A DNA stretch of 59,186 nt from an uncultured Aquimarina sp. (GTDB lineage Bacteria > Bacteroidota > Bacteroidia > Flavobacteriales > Flavobacteriaceae), in the NCBI GenBank assembly GCA_947496555.1, contig CANMDH010000033.1, positions 1 through 59,186 of the forward strand, read 5' to 3'. The position numbers were made by a program, and so were the translations under genes. The notes under the pieces are model-generated. The model was not told the DNA's origin. It was given only the letters and a program-made list of their open reading frames with translations, and made no database searches. Positions 1 through 16,782 of the stretch are shown here, piece by piece. Numbering within the stretch: the first letter of the stretch is position 1; each line of letters starts with the position of its first letter.

Positions 1-64
1 TTCGTTTGTCATGATTCTGTCTGAATAAAATTAATGATTAAAATTTAACTCAGACAGAGTTCAG
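1..64. other. Foreign junction in front of truncated susC
   Basis: These bases do not continue the SusC reading frame: in that frame stops lie at 26-28, 32-34 and 35-37. They hold an inverted repeat, CTGTCTGA at 17-24 against TCAGACAG at 50-57, with an AT-rich loop. On the minus strand an ATG ACA AAC GAA start would run off the left edge. This looks like the end of an inserted or rearranged element, or a divergent neighbour; I cannot say which. Confidence 0.4.
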
Positions 65-2407
65 TTTACAGCCTCCAAAAAAGGAAAAGCGGGGCGTACA
101 ACAATAAATTATAATACTTATGTAGGTTTTCAAAAAGCTACAAATGTTCCTAATTTAATGAATGGGCAGGAATTTTATGATTTCAAACTTGAGCGACTCG
201 GAGGAGATCCTAATAATCCTGAAGCTATATTTACACCAACTGAACTTGAGAATTTTAATAACGGAGATTTTACAGATTGGATTGATATTTCTACAAGGAC
301 TTCAATACAGCAGGAGCATTCGATTTCGGTTGCTTCAGGAAATGAAAAAACGAAAGTATATATGGCAGGAACTTTTATTGATGTAGAAGGGATAGCATTA
401 GGGGATCAGTTTGAGCGCTATAATTTGCAGTTTAATCTGGATCAAAAAATTAAAGACTGGCTATCAGTAGGAACAAATACACGATTAAATTATATAGACC
501 GTAGTGGCATTGCAGTAGATCTTGCAGGAGCCTTTTTTCTTAATCCTCTTACTAATCCGTTTGAAGAGGATGGAGTGACTCCTACCATATTTCCGTGGCC
601 AGAAGATGAGTTTTTTGGAAACCCTTTGGAAAGAAAGTTGTTTGAGAATGAAGATGAAGAATACTCAATATTCTCTAATATTTATGTCGATATAGACTTG
701 CCATTTATTCCAGGCTTATCCTATAAACTCAATACGGGTACAGAATATTCTAATCGAGATCGAAATACATATCGAGGACGCAATACAAGGACAGGACTTC
801 TTGTCGACGGATCTTCAACAAATCGCCAAGATAGAACAAGAAGTTTCTTGCTGGAAAATATTCTTAATTATAAAAGGACTTTTGGTGCACATAATTTAGA
901 AGTTACTGCATTGTATAGTAGTCAAATTCAGGATTATCAAAGATTTCAATTGGATGCTCGAGGATTTCCAAATGACATTCTCAATTTTTACCAGGCAGAA
1001 TTGGCAGATATAAATATTCCTTCGAATGTTTATAGAAAGAATACTATAGTTTCACAAATGGGGCGGATTAATTACGGATTTGATAGTAAATACTTACTAA
1101 CATTAACAGCCAGAAGAGATGGCTTTTCTGGATTTGGGACGAATGATAAATATGCCGTGTTCCCTTCAATAGGATTGGCATGGAACGCATCCAGAGAAAA
1201 TTTTCTAAATAATTCATCAACTGTAAGTAATCTTAAACTACGTTTTTCTTATGGTGAAATTGGGAATCAGGCCATAAGGCCGTTTAGAACATTAGCTCGA
1301 TTGGGTCCTCAAAATTACCTTAGCGGTACTAATAGTACCGATTTTGCAGCAGGTTTTATCCCAGAATCATTAGGAAATGCAAATTTAGGATGGGAAACCA
1401 CTACGTCCTTTAACGCAGGAATGGAATTTGGGTTTTTTGACGATAGAATTCGAGGTAGTGTAGAGTATTATGAATCCAGAACAGAAGATTTATTACTTAA
1501 TCGAAGGATTTCATCAGTTCAAGGGATATCTTCTATTGTTCAGAATATTGGTGAAACAGAAAATAAAGGACTTGAAGTTCTATTATCTACCAATATTATT
1601 AATAAAAGAGATTTTACATGGTCTGCAGATTTCAACTTTTCATTTAATCGTAACAAAATACTCAAATTATATGGAGATGGACAAGATGATATTGCTAATC
1701 AATGGTTTATTGGTGAACCCATTGGGGTTAATTACGGTTTTGTTTTTGATGGAATCTGGCAAGAAGATCAAGTAGATGAAGCGGCAATATATGGTGCTGT
1801 TCCAGGTGATGTAAGAGTAAAGGATGTAAATCAAGATGGAGAAATAACCAGAGACGATGATCGTGAGATCTTTGGAAATTTACAGCCTGATTTTATCGCA
1901 GGTCTGGGTAGTACTATAACCTATAAAAATTGGGGATTGAACTTTTTTGTATATACGGAGCAAGGAGTGGAAAGACCTAACAGTTTACTGGATGCCGAAG
2001 TATTTCTTTTGGGAGGAAGAAGAAATGGGGTGCAACGAGAATATTGGACCCCCGAAAACCCAATTAATACCTATCCCAGAAATAGTGAGGCAAATACCCC
2101 CGGAGGTGATCCTAACCCAAGAGAAGTAAGGTTCGTAGAAGATGCCAGTTTTATAAGAATGAGAGATATAACGCTTTCTTATAATTTTCCGAAACCCGTG
2201 CTTGAAACCCTAGGGCTAACTAATTTTAGGTTGTATGGTACCGTGAGAAACCTGTTTACTATTACAGATTGGACAGGTACAGATCCAGAATTTCAAGGTA
2301 GAGTTAATGAAACTCAAGCAGAAAATAACGATATAAGTCAAGGATTCAGACAATTTTCAATTCCTGTAAACAAAACATTCATTTTTGGTGTTAATGTGAG
2401 TCTTTAA
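65..2407 (+). pseudogene. susC: SusC-like TonB-dependent outer-membrane transporter, 5'-truncated
   Basis: The frame matches a SusC/RagA transporter from just after the plug, where the family normally reads 'ngvIxITTKKGKxG': here residues TASKKGKAGRTTINYNTYVGF are encoded from about base 68. The rest is the beta-barrel, ending in a C-terminal aromatic-rich strand with FIFGVNVSL. The usual signal peptide, carboxypeptidase-regulatory-like domain and plug (roughly 200 or more residues) are absent, and in-frame stops lie upstream. An ATG at 158 is available but would give a plug-less barrel. The family imports oligosaccharides across the outer membrane with its SusD partner, which follows 16 bp downstream. 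Either the gene is broken by an insertion at about base 60, or the left end is an assembly edge. Confidence 0.8.
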
Positions 2408-2423
2408 ACATAAAAATAAACAG

Positions 2424-4079
2424 ATGAAAAAATTTAATATCTCATATATAAAGAAAATAGAGCTACAAGTATTTGTATTGCTATTGGTGCTATTTAGTAT
2501 ATCTTCATGTTCTGAAGATTTTCTTGATGAAAACCCTCCGAACATCTTAGTGGCAGAGAATCTATTTGTGAATAAATCTGGTTTTGAAGCAGCTTTAAAC
2601 GGGCTTTATCATGAAGTCCGAAAAGAACGAATGGGAAGTACAGGACAAAACGAAAGTGGCGGTGGAGATCTCAGGTTTTCAATAATGATCAATGGTACAG
2701 ACAATGTTTTTGCACTTAACCCAGGAGGATCCGAAAGAGTTACTAGCGACTTTGGAGCTAGAAATGACCCAGCAGCAGGATATACAAGAAGAATTTTCAA
2801 TTGGCTTTATAGAACAATAAATGCTGCAAATACCATTGTCGATCGAGCAGAAAATCCAGATGTTGATTGGTCTATTGAAGAAAAGAATGAAGCTGTAGCT
2901 GAGGCAAAAGTTATTCGTGCATGGGCATACAGACACCTCACATACCTCTGGGGAGAAGTTCCTTTAAATCTTAAAGAATCCAATGGGAACAATATTCGAA
3001 CAGATTGGGAAAGAACATCTTTAGATGTCGTATATGCCGCAATAGAAGAGGATTTACTATTTGCTGAAGAATGGCTACCTATTGAGCCTAGAAACCCTGG
3101 AACAGTATCGAAAGCGGTTGCACGGCATTACTTGGCAGAATTATACTTGAGAATGGGAAAACCTGATCAAGCAGAAAGCAAAGCACAAGAAGTGATTAAT
3201 GGACCCCATGCTTTGATCACATCTAGATATGGAGTCAGATCTGGCCAACCAGGAGTTCCATTTATGGATCAATTCTATGATGGCAATGCACTTCGCTCGC
3301 AAGGAAACACTGAGGTTCTATGGGCTATAGTGCACGAAAATGGTGTGGATGTACCCGACCAAGGAAGAAATATAATGAGACGTTTTTTTATTGGTTTTTA
3401 TAGGAATATTCCTGGAATAGCTGTTGCCTTCGAAAGAGGAGGGCGTGGTATAGGAAGACTAAGTATGACCAATTGGGCGCTAAGTATTTATGAACCTCAG
3501 GATGAGCGTAATTCTGAGTTTGCTGTCACAAAAGGATATACCTATACCGAAAGTTTTGGGGATACTCCTCCCGATGGATTTTCATTCGGAGATACGGTAG
3601 AAACAGTACTTGTACCCGAAAATGGTATTAATTCATCAAATAGAAATCAGTATCCCCATTGTAGAAAATGGGAATGGGCAGACCCTGCAAATCTAAATCT
3701 AAATGAACAATATGGTGATCAACCTTATTTACGTTTGGCAGATACTTATTTATTACTAGCCGAGGCACAATTGGCCCAAGGAAATAGAGCAGGGGCAGCA
3801 GAAGCAATAAACGTTGTGCGACGAAGATCCAATGCTTCTGATATTACGGCAACAGATGTGACCATAGATTTTCTATTAGATGAAAGATCAAGAGAGCTGC
3901 TTTGTGAAGAGCAAAGAAGATATAGTTTGGTTAGAAATAACAAACTTATAGAAAGAACTCGCTTGCACAACCTTCAGGCTGGGCCTAATATTCAAGAAAG
4001 AGATGTATTATTTCCTATTCCGCAATCTGTAATTGATGCAAATTTGACCAAGCCAATGAGACAAAATGATGGGTATTGA
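2424..4079 (+). CDS. susD: SusD/RagB-family glycan-binding lipoprotein
   Basis: The 551-residue protein has a lipoprotein signal peptide ending SISSC, then the SusD N-terminal pattern SEDFLDENPPN. Tetratricopeptide-like helices follow (for example the KAVARHYLAELYLRMGKP stretch and the LADTYLLLAEAQ stretch). The C-terminal region with RSRELLCEEQRRY and LFPIPQSVIDANLT is typical of RagB/SusD. Length and domain order are normal. It should sit on the outer surface and cap the SusC transporter during glycan capture. It starts 16 bp after the susC stop, so the two are co-transcribed. The SusC/SusD assignment is secure; the ligand is not known. Confidence 0.95.
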   Translation: MKKFNISYIKKIELQVFVLLLVLFSISSCSEDFLDENPPNILVAENLFVNKSGFEAALNGLYHEVRKERMGSTGQNESGGGDLRFSIMINGTDNVFALNPGGSERVTSDFGARNDPAAGYTRRIFNWLYRTINAANTIVDRAENPDVDWSIEEKNEAVAEAKVIRAWAYRHLTYLWGEVPLNLKESNGNNIRTDWERTSLDVVYAAIEEDLLFAEEWLPIEPRNPGTVSKAVARHYLAELYLRMGKPDQAESKAQEVINGPHALITSRYGVRSGQPGVPFMDQFYDGNALRSQGNTEVLWAIVHENGVDVPDQGRNIMRRFFIGFYRNIPGIAVAFERGGRGIGRLSMTNWALSIYEPQDERNSEFAVTKGYTYTESFGDTPPDGFSFGDTVETVLVPENGINSSNRNQYPHCRKWEWADPANLNLNEQYGDQPYLRLADTYLLLAEAQLAQGNRAGAAEAINVVRRRSNASDITATDVTIDFLLDERSRELLCEEQRRYSLVRNNKLIERTRLHNLQAGPNIQERDVLFPIPQSVIDANLTKPMRQNDGY

Positions 4080-4210
4080 TCTGGATTTGGATTATTCTGA
4101 AGTAATCTAAACGCATGCAATAGAAACTGAAATCAATTGGGATTTAGTTTAGATTTAATTTAAAATACGAAATCGGCCTTAAAACCTTTTCAATTAATCA
4201 TATCGTAGTT

Positions 4211-7200
4211 ATGAAAACAATAAAACCAAAATATGGTTTACCATTAGTATGCATCAATATTTTATTTGTACTAATATGTTCATTGCCTCTGGTGGGGCAA
4301 ACATTAGTAACGCCAATCGATGATGCATTTACTCGCGGCGGGGCAAATGCAGATACGAATTATGGTACCGACCCATTGCTTTGGGTAAAACAAGCTCCAG
4401 GAGAGGCTGCAACAAGAAGAACTTTTCTAAAGTTTGACCTATCTTCCATAGACGGTCCGATACAATCAGCAAAACTTAAAATTACAGTAGAGTCAGTAAA
4501 TAATGGAGCTCCAGATAATTATACGGCTACATTCATTTCCGACGATTCCTGGCAAGAGAATACGATTACCTGGAACACAGAACCTGCTTCAGGTACGGTG
4601 ATAACCACTATAGCTGGTGTCAATAATACCTCAGAAGTTACGCTCAGTTTTGATTTGACCACAGCGGCGATTCAGGAAATTACTAATGATGGAAAATTAT
4701 CTATAGTAATCACCTCAGATGGTGTAGGAAACATGAAGTTCCATTCTTCAGAAGGCATAGGTACTGGTCCTATTCTCGAAATAGAACAAGAAAACCCATC
4801 TGTAATCAATAATCAACCGGATATCTCTTCCATTATGGGATCCTGTGATTTTAATGGAGGATTAGCAACTACCAATGCTTTTAATGCTTCAGAATCAATT
4901 CAAGCGGCAGGTTTACAATACACACGTATTGGGATTGAACCTGGTTTATATCTGGAAAATGGGCAGGTTAAACCAGAATCCATTGACGAAATCGTGTTGT
5001 TACTGTATTCAGAAGGTATAAATCCAATGTTGCTTATTGAACATAATCCGGATAATGGTGCGTTGGGTAATGAACAAAAATGGTTCGATATTGGGGCCGC
5101 TTTTGCAGCAAGATTTAGACCCAATAGTGCTTTCTTACTACAAAATAATATCACAAATTGGGGAATCACCCGTTATTCAGCAATCAATGAACCATTATTT
5201 GGTTTAACAGGAGATGATGTTCCTGCAAATTTACATTTTCCTGTTGCAAATTACATAGCTGCTACAAGAGGCTTTGCTAATGGAGTACATTCGGTAAGTA
5301 CAAGCCTTCAAGTTGCTCCTGGTGGATTACAGGAAGTACCCTTGTTCAGAAATTTTAATCCATATATGACCGGCATTGCTTCTATGTTGAATGATAATAC
5401 TTTAAACGCATTAGATATTCATCGCTATTATGACCGCAATCAACCAGAATTTACATTGGTAAATAAAGTAGCATCACATCAAGGTTTGATAGACAAAGTA
5501 AAATTAGATCACGGTATTATTGCAGATTTTAATGTCTGGAGTACAGAATATAATGCCAGGGGTGCAGGTAGCGATGAAGAAAATGCAAAAGACTTTGTAA
5601 CCGCTACTTGGGATTTGCTAACTGTTCGAGGGAATGATGGCAATGTGGTATCAGATTTTGCACTAGCTTTTCGAACGTACCTTCCTGTGAGCTCTAATCG
5701 TAATCTGGGCATGGCAGAATCTTCCTTTCCTTTTTTAGGGAATGCAAAGGGAGTGGCGCATCAAATGCTTGCTAATATCACCAAAGGTTTTAAAGTAGTT
5801 GAAGCAGATGAGGACACGGGGGTCGATATTTTAACTTCAGAAAACGGAGATAGAATGTGGGTTTTTCATAACCGTGAAGGTTGGAGTAATCAAGTAGGAG
5901 ATTCTTTCGATATCACTGGGCTACCCGATTCAAGTAATTTTCTAGAGGTATATAGATACAATTCATGGGATCCCTTAATAGGATCAACAGGTGCCCCCGA
6001 TCCTGCAAGAACAATTGATATATCGGGAATGTCATCAATTAGCATTGATGGTTTAGAAACTGGTGAGACGTATATGTTTGTTGCCAAAGCAAATGCATCG
6101 AGTAATGATATGCCTTCTATAAATATTACCGCTCCTACAGATGAAATCGCCTTTACAGAAGGAGATACCATAACTATTTCTGCTACAGCATCAGATCCTA
6201 ATGGGATTAAAGAAGTAGTCCTATATGCAGGCCCCGTACGTTTGGGTGAGTTTACATCACCTCCATATACTGTAGACTGGATTAATGTACCGGCAGGTAC
6301 CACCAGAATATTAGCAATTGCAAAAGACAATAATGGAGCCGTTCGTTTGGCAACAAAAGACATTGCAGTGCAACATCCAAATAATGGGGTTAATCTAATA
6401 GCGGCTGCAGACGTTTATGTAAAAGGTGGTCAAACTGATGATGATAATTTTGGAGATAATCCTGCCTTACTAATCAAAACTGCGGGTGGAGATAATTTAA
6501 AGAGAAGAATTTTTCTTCAATTCGATGTAAGCCAATTGACTTCGGTTCAAGAAGCTATTTTGCGTTTGCGAGTGGCTCGAAGTGGAAACGCTACACATTC
6601 TGTATATTTTGTGCCTAATGATGACTGGGTAGAGAATACAATAACTTGGAATAATCAACCAGAATTTCCTGTAGAAATAACCAGTAATAGTGTTGCTGAA
6701 GAAGGACAATGGACTAATTTTGATGTTACTGAGCAGGCTTTGGCAGAACAATCCGGGGATGGAGTATTATCGCTTGCACTTTGGACCACATCAACAGCTC
6801 TTGTTCAATACTTTTCTAAAGAGTCGGGCATTGGTAACGAACCTAGATTACTAGTTAAAGAATCGCCTGTAGTATCTTTTGTTTTTCCCAATGATGGAAC
6901 TGAATATAATATTGGACAATCTATTGTAGCCAAAGTAAAAGCTGAAGCAACAGACGGTGCAAAAATAGAAAAGGTTGATTTTTTTGTTAACGATACACTT
7001 GTAAAGACGGACAAAAAAGCACCATATATTCTAAAAACAAAAAGAGATGAATCGGGAGTCTTCAAACTTAAAGCAACCGCTACAGATTCTGAAGGGAAAA
7101 CCTCTTCCAAAAGCTTAGATCTGCTAATCGCTAAAGAAGGAACCTCTATTATTCCTACAAGTGACACCTATATAAGAGGTGGCGCAAACGCTGATAGAAA

Positions 7201-8476
7201 TTATGGAACGGGTGAGGAGCTTCAAATAAAACAAGCAGGTGGAGAGGGTTTTACCAGACGTTCTTTTTTACAATTTGATTTATCACAGATACGAGGTGAG
7301 TTTACGACGGCACAATTGAGATTGAAAGTAAGTCGGAATGATGGCGGAAACGGACCTAATAACATTTCAACTCTTTTTGTAGAGGATGATGCTTGGGATG
7401 AAGAGACGCTTACGTGGAACACTGCACCGGTAGCCGGAAATGTACTAGCTACACAACCCAAAGAAAATCCCATAGCTGTTAACGACTGGATGGTTTTGGA
7501 TATCACCGAAGCTGTACGACAAGAACTAGCTTCAGATCAGATATTATCGATTTCAATAGTGTCTGATGGCACTGGAAATTTCAATCTATTTTCAAAAGAA
7601 AGTGGTACGGAAAATGCTCCAGAGCTACTTTTGGATACCGTCGATTTTATCGATGCTGCTGAAACTTGTGAAACTATCGATTGTTTAAGAAATGAGTCTA
7701 TTGATTTTTTTATTTCCGGTAGGATAGGCGATAATAGAATTGATGGAAATATATGGGAAGCGGCTATTTTTGATAAGATAGATAGAAAAATAAGATTAAA
7801 AGACACAAAAGGATTCCAATGGTCCCCTAATCAAAAAGAAAATTTCGAATTAAAATATAACAAACAAACAGGAGTAGTTGATTTCACTTTGGGAAATGAA
7901 AAACTACATTGGAATAATAGCCCAGGAAAGCTTTACGATAAAGTTATTGCTGTTACTAATGCGGTAAAGGAAGGAGATGAGTCTTATATTACTGATCTGC
8001 AGGTCAACGGAAAAGATTATAACACTGTATATTCAGAAAAAGGGAGTGTTGGGTTAAAAATTCCTATAATCTCTGAAGAACAGGAACTTTTGATTACAGG
8101 TAACATTACATTTTCATGGTCATCCTCCTTTTTTAAAGGCCTGAATTCATTTGGAATATTTTTGTCTGAGACAACCAGAGATACAGGTAATGACCCTATT
8201 TTGGTAAAACGCCCAAGATTGAGTGTTTACCCTAATCCTATTAGGGATAAGTCTGTTATTGCCTACGAGATAGGCCAAACTACCGATGTTGAAATTCAAA
8301 TTATTGATTTGAGACAAAATGTAATTGCGCAATACAAAGAACTCCAAAAACAATCGGGAAAACATGAGATTTATTGGAATGAAATCCCTGAAGTTGAGTT
8401 GATCAGATCAGGATTGTATTTTGTTAGATTGAATTATAATCAAGGTAATATCACAAGAGTGGTTGTTAAAAAATAA
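4211..8476 (+). CDS. Secreted multidomain clan GH-A-like glycoside hydrolase with three DNRLRE domains and a T9SS type A tail
   Basis: This 1421-residue protein starts with a signal peptide (ending VGQT). Order by eye: DNRLRE/CBM96-like beta domain (~28-197), TIM-barrel-like catalytic region (~205-590), Ig-like (~640-725), second DNRLRE (~730-885), Ig-like (~888-978), third DNRLRE (~980-1137), a choice-of-anchor-like domain (~1145-1325), and a T9SS type A sorting domain with LSVYPNPIRD. The barrel carries Asn-Glu-Pro at E327 (INEP, probable acid/base) and E446 (STEYNARG, probable nucleophile), the clan GH-A arrangement. I cannot place the GH family; GH39-, GH5- or GH86-like are candidates. 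The three DNRLRE copies share the pattern D.yirGG.nad.NyG and W.E.TiTWN. It is probably the endo-acting enzyme of the locus, displayed or released by T9SS. Confidence 0.8.
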   Translation: MKTIKPKYGLPLVCINILFVLICSLPLVGQTLVTPIDDAFTRGGANADTNYGTDPLLWVKQAPGEAATRRTFLKFDLSSIDGPIQSAKLKITVESVNNGAPDNYTATFISDDSWQENTITWNTEPASGTVITTIAGVNNTSEVTLSFDLTTAAIQEITNDGKLSIVITSDGVGNMKFHSSEGIGTGPILEIEQENPSVINNQPDISSIMGSCDFNGGLATTNAFNASESIQAAGLQYTRIGIEPGLYLENGQVKPESIDEIVLLLYSEGINPMLLIEHNPDNGALGNEQKWFDIGAAFAARFRPNSAFLLQNNITNWGITRYSAINEPLFGLTGDDVPANLHFPVANYIAATRGFANGVHSVSTSLQVAPGGLQEVPLFRNFNPYMTGIASMLNDNTLNALDIHRYYDRNQPEFTLVNKVASHQGLIDKVKLDHGIIADFNVWSTEYNARGAGSDEENAKDFVTATWDLLTVRGNDGNVVSDFALAFRTYLPVSSNRNLGMAESSFPFLGNAKGVAHQMLANITKGFKVVEADEDTGVDILTSENGDRMWVFHNREGWSNQVGDSFDITGLPDSSNFLEVYRYNSWDPLIGSTGAPDPARTIDISGMSSISIDGLETGETYMFVAKANASSNDMPSINITAPTDEIAFTEGDTITISATASDPNGIKEVVLYAGPVRLGEFTSPPYTVDWINVPAGTTRILAIAKDNNGAVRLATKDIAVQHPNNGVNLIAAADVYVKGGQTDDDNFGDNPALLIKTAGGDNLKRRIFLQFDVSQLTSVQEAILRLRVARSGNATHSVYFVPNDDWVENTITWNNQPEFPVEITSNSVAEEGQWTNFDVTEQALAEQSGDGVLSLALWTTSTALVQYFSKESGIGNEPRLLVKESPVVSFVFPNDGTEYNIGQSIVAKVKAEATDGAKIEKVDFFVNDTLVKTDKKAPYILKTKRDESGVFKLKATATDSEGKTSSKSLDLLIAKEGTSIIPTSDTYIRGGANADRNYGTGEELQIKQAGGEGFTRRSFLQFDLSQIRGEFTTAQLRLKVSRNDGGNGPNNISTLFVEDDAWDEETLTWNTAPVAGNVLATQPKENPIAVNDWMVLDITEAVRQELASDQILSISIVSDGTGNFNLFSKESGTENAPELLLDTVDFIDAAETCETIDCLRNESIDFFISGRIGDNRIDGNIWEAAIFDKIDRKIRLKDTKGFQWSPNQKENFELKYNKQTGVVDFTLGNEKLHWNNSPGKLYDKVIAVTNAVKEGDESYITDLQVNGKDYNTVYSEKGSVGLKIPIISEEQELLITGNITFSWSSSFFKGLNSFGIFLSETTRDTGNDPILVKRPRLSVYPNPIRDKSVIAYEIGQTTDVEIQIIDLRQNVIAQYKELQKQSGKHEIYWNEIPEVELIRSGLYFVRLNYNQGNITRVVVKK

Positions 8477-8572
8477 ATTATGATACACTAGTTAGCCAAT
8501 TCTTAGCGTATCGAATATCACTTTAGAATTTGATTAGTTTTTGAATAACCATTGATTCCACTATTACTTGAT

Positions 8573-8609
8573 AAGCCATAGTTTCTACTTAAAGAAGCTA
8601 TGGCTTTTA
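8573..8609 (+). terminator. Stem-loop terminator after the GH-A-like gene
   Basis: The stem is AAGCCATAG paired with CTATGGCTT around a 16-nt loop, followed by a short T-rich stretch. It separates the 4211-8476 gene from the GH27 operon, which suggests the operon has its own promoter. Confidence 0.7.
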
Positions 8610-8656
8610 TAGAGACACTCAAGCAATCTTAATAAATAAAAATACTTGCAACTAAC

Positions 8657-15263
<6,607 letters not shown>

Positions 15264-15277
15264 AATTTAATATTGAA

Positions 15278-16762
15278 ATGAAATATAATCTTCTTTCTAT
15301 AGCTAAACTAGGGTTCGTACTCTTTTTGATGATGATATTTGGTTGTAAAAATACTCAGTCAGAAGATAAAAAGGAGGAGAATCGTCCTAACATCCTTTTC
15401 ATCTTTACCGATGATCAAGCCTATTGGGGAACCGGACATTCAGGAAATCCTCAATTGCAAACGCCAACGTTAGATCAATTGGCCAATGATGGGGCGCGAT
15501 TTACCAATTTTTTTGTTCCTTCTCCGGTATGCAGTCCTGCAAGAGCGAGCTTAATGACCAGTAGATATGGGACAGAAGTAGGAATCACCGACTGGATCAA
15601 TCACTATTGGGATGGGACTTTACGGGGACCTGAACCTGATTTAGGGTTAGACCCAAAATATACTACCTGGGCAGAAGTACTACAGCAATCGGGGTATGAA
15701 ACCGCACTAATAGGTAAATGGCATCTAGGAGATAATCCCGAATACCACCCTAATAATCAAGGGTTTGATGTTTTTGCTGGGTTTTTAGCTGGGGGAACCA
15801 AAGTAGAGAACCCAACTTTAGAAGTCAAAGGTAAAAACAGTATATATTCAGGTTTGACTACTGATATACTTACCGATCAGGCATTGCAATATCTTTCCAA
15901 TCGTAATACGAAAAAACCGTTTTTTCTATCGCTTAACTATCGTGCACCACATGCTCCATGGCAGCCATTACGAGAAGAAGATTGGGTACAGTATAAAAAC
16001 CTGAAAATAGATTTACCACATCCTGATTATCCTAAATTAGATACTGCAGAAGTTACAAGACGTACTCGTGAGTATTATGGAGCTATTGCCAGTGTGGATC
16101 GAAGTGTTAAAAGTATTTTAGAAAAACTGAAGGCACTGCACGTAGATCAGAATACGATCGTGATCTTTACATCAGATCATGGCTATAATATTGGGCATAA
16201 TGGTATCTGGCATAAAGGAAATGGGCATTGGATCCTTACCGAAAACCCTAAAGCAACCGAAAATATTCCTGAAGGGCAACGCCCTAATATGTACGATAAC
16301 TCTTTAAAAGTACCGGCAATTGTAAAATGGCCTGGGGTTATACAACCCAATACTATTATAGAGAATACCGCAACCATTTTGGATTGGTATCCTACTTTTT
16401 TGAGAATGGCAGATATTGAGCTGCCAGATAGCTTAACCATTCGCGGACGTAATCTAATGACATTATTGAAAGGAGAGGAAAATTCTGATTGGAACAACAA
16501 TGTGTATGGTGAATACTCAACACATCATCAATCAAGAACTCACATGAGAATGTATAGAACTACTGATTGGAAGTTAGTCATGGATTATTTAAATAGCGAT
16601 CGTCATGAATTATTTGATTTGAAAAAAGACTCCGAAGAAACGATAAACTTATATAAAAATTTGGCGTACCAGGATGTAATCATCAAATTAGAAGAAAAGC
16701 TTCTAGAACAGATGAAAAAGATCGATGATCCTGTTTTAAGTTTGTTGAAAATAAAAGAGTAA
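15278..16762 (+). CDS. S1-family sulfatase lipoprotein
   Basis: The 494-residue protein has a lipobox (IFGC, Cys23). It has the metal-binding start NILFIFTDDQ and the formylglycine motif CSPAR with C85, which is modified by an anaerobic or aerobic sulfatase-maturing enzyme not seen in this window. Further sulfatase signatures are LIGKWHLGD and the TSDHGYNIGHNG metal site. It removes sulfate esters from the glycan so the neighbouring glycosidases can act. It starts 14 bp after GH92. Confidence 0.94.
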   Translation: MKYNLLSIAKLGFVLFLMMIFGCKNTQSEDKKEENRPNILFIFTDDQAYWGTGHSGNPQLQTPTLDQLANDGARFTNFFVPSPVCSPARASLMTSRYGTEVGITDWINHYWDGTLRGPEPDLGLDPKYTTWAEVLQQSGYETALIGKWHLGDNPEYHPNNQGFDVFAGFLAGGTKVENPTLEVKGKNSIYSGLTTDILTDQALQYLSNRNTKKPFFLSLNYRAPHAPWQPLREEDWVQYKNLKIDLPHPDYPKLDTAEVTRRTREYYGAIASVDRSVKSILEKLKALHVDQNTIVIFTSDHGYNIGHNGIWHKGNGHWILTENPKATENIPEGQRPNMYDNSLKVPAIVKWPGVIQPNTIIENTATILDWYPTFLRMADIELPDSLTIRGRNLMTLLKGEENSDWNNNVYGEYSTHHQSRTHMRMYRTTDWKLVMDYLNSDRHELFDLKKDSEETINLYKNLAYQDVIIKLEEKLLEQMKKIDDPVLSLLKIKE

Positions 16763-16782
16763 AAAGAAGTAAGAAATATCTA

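Noticed and set aside
5890-6363. Minus-strand gene of 157 codons within the GH-A-like gene
   Set aside because: Antisense to a continuous multidomain protein; no independent evidence.
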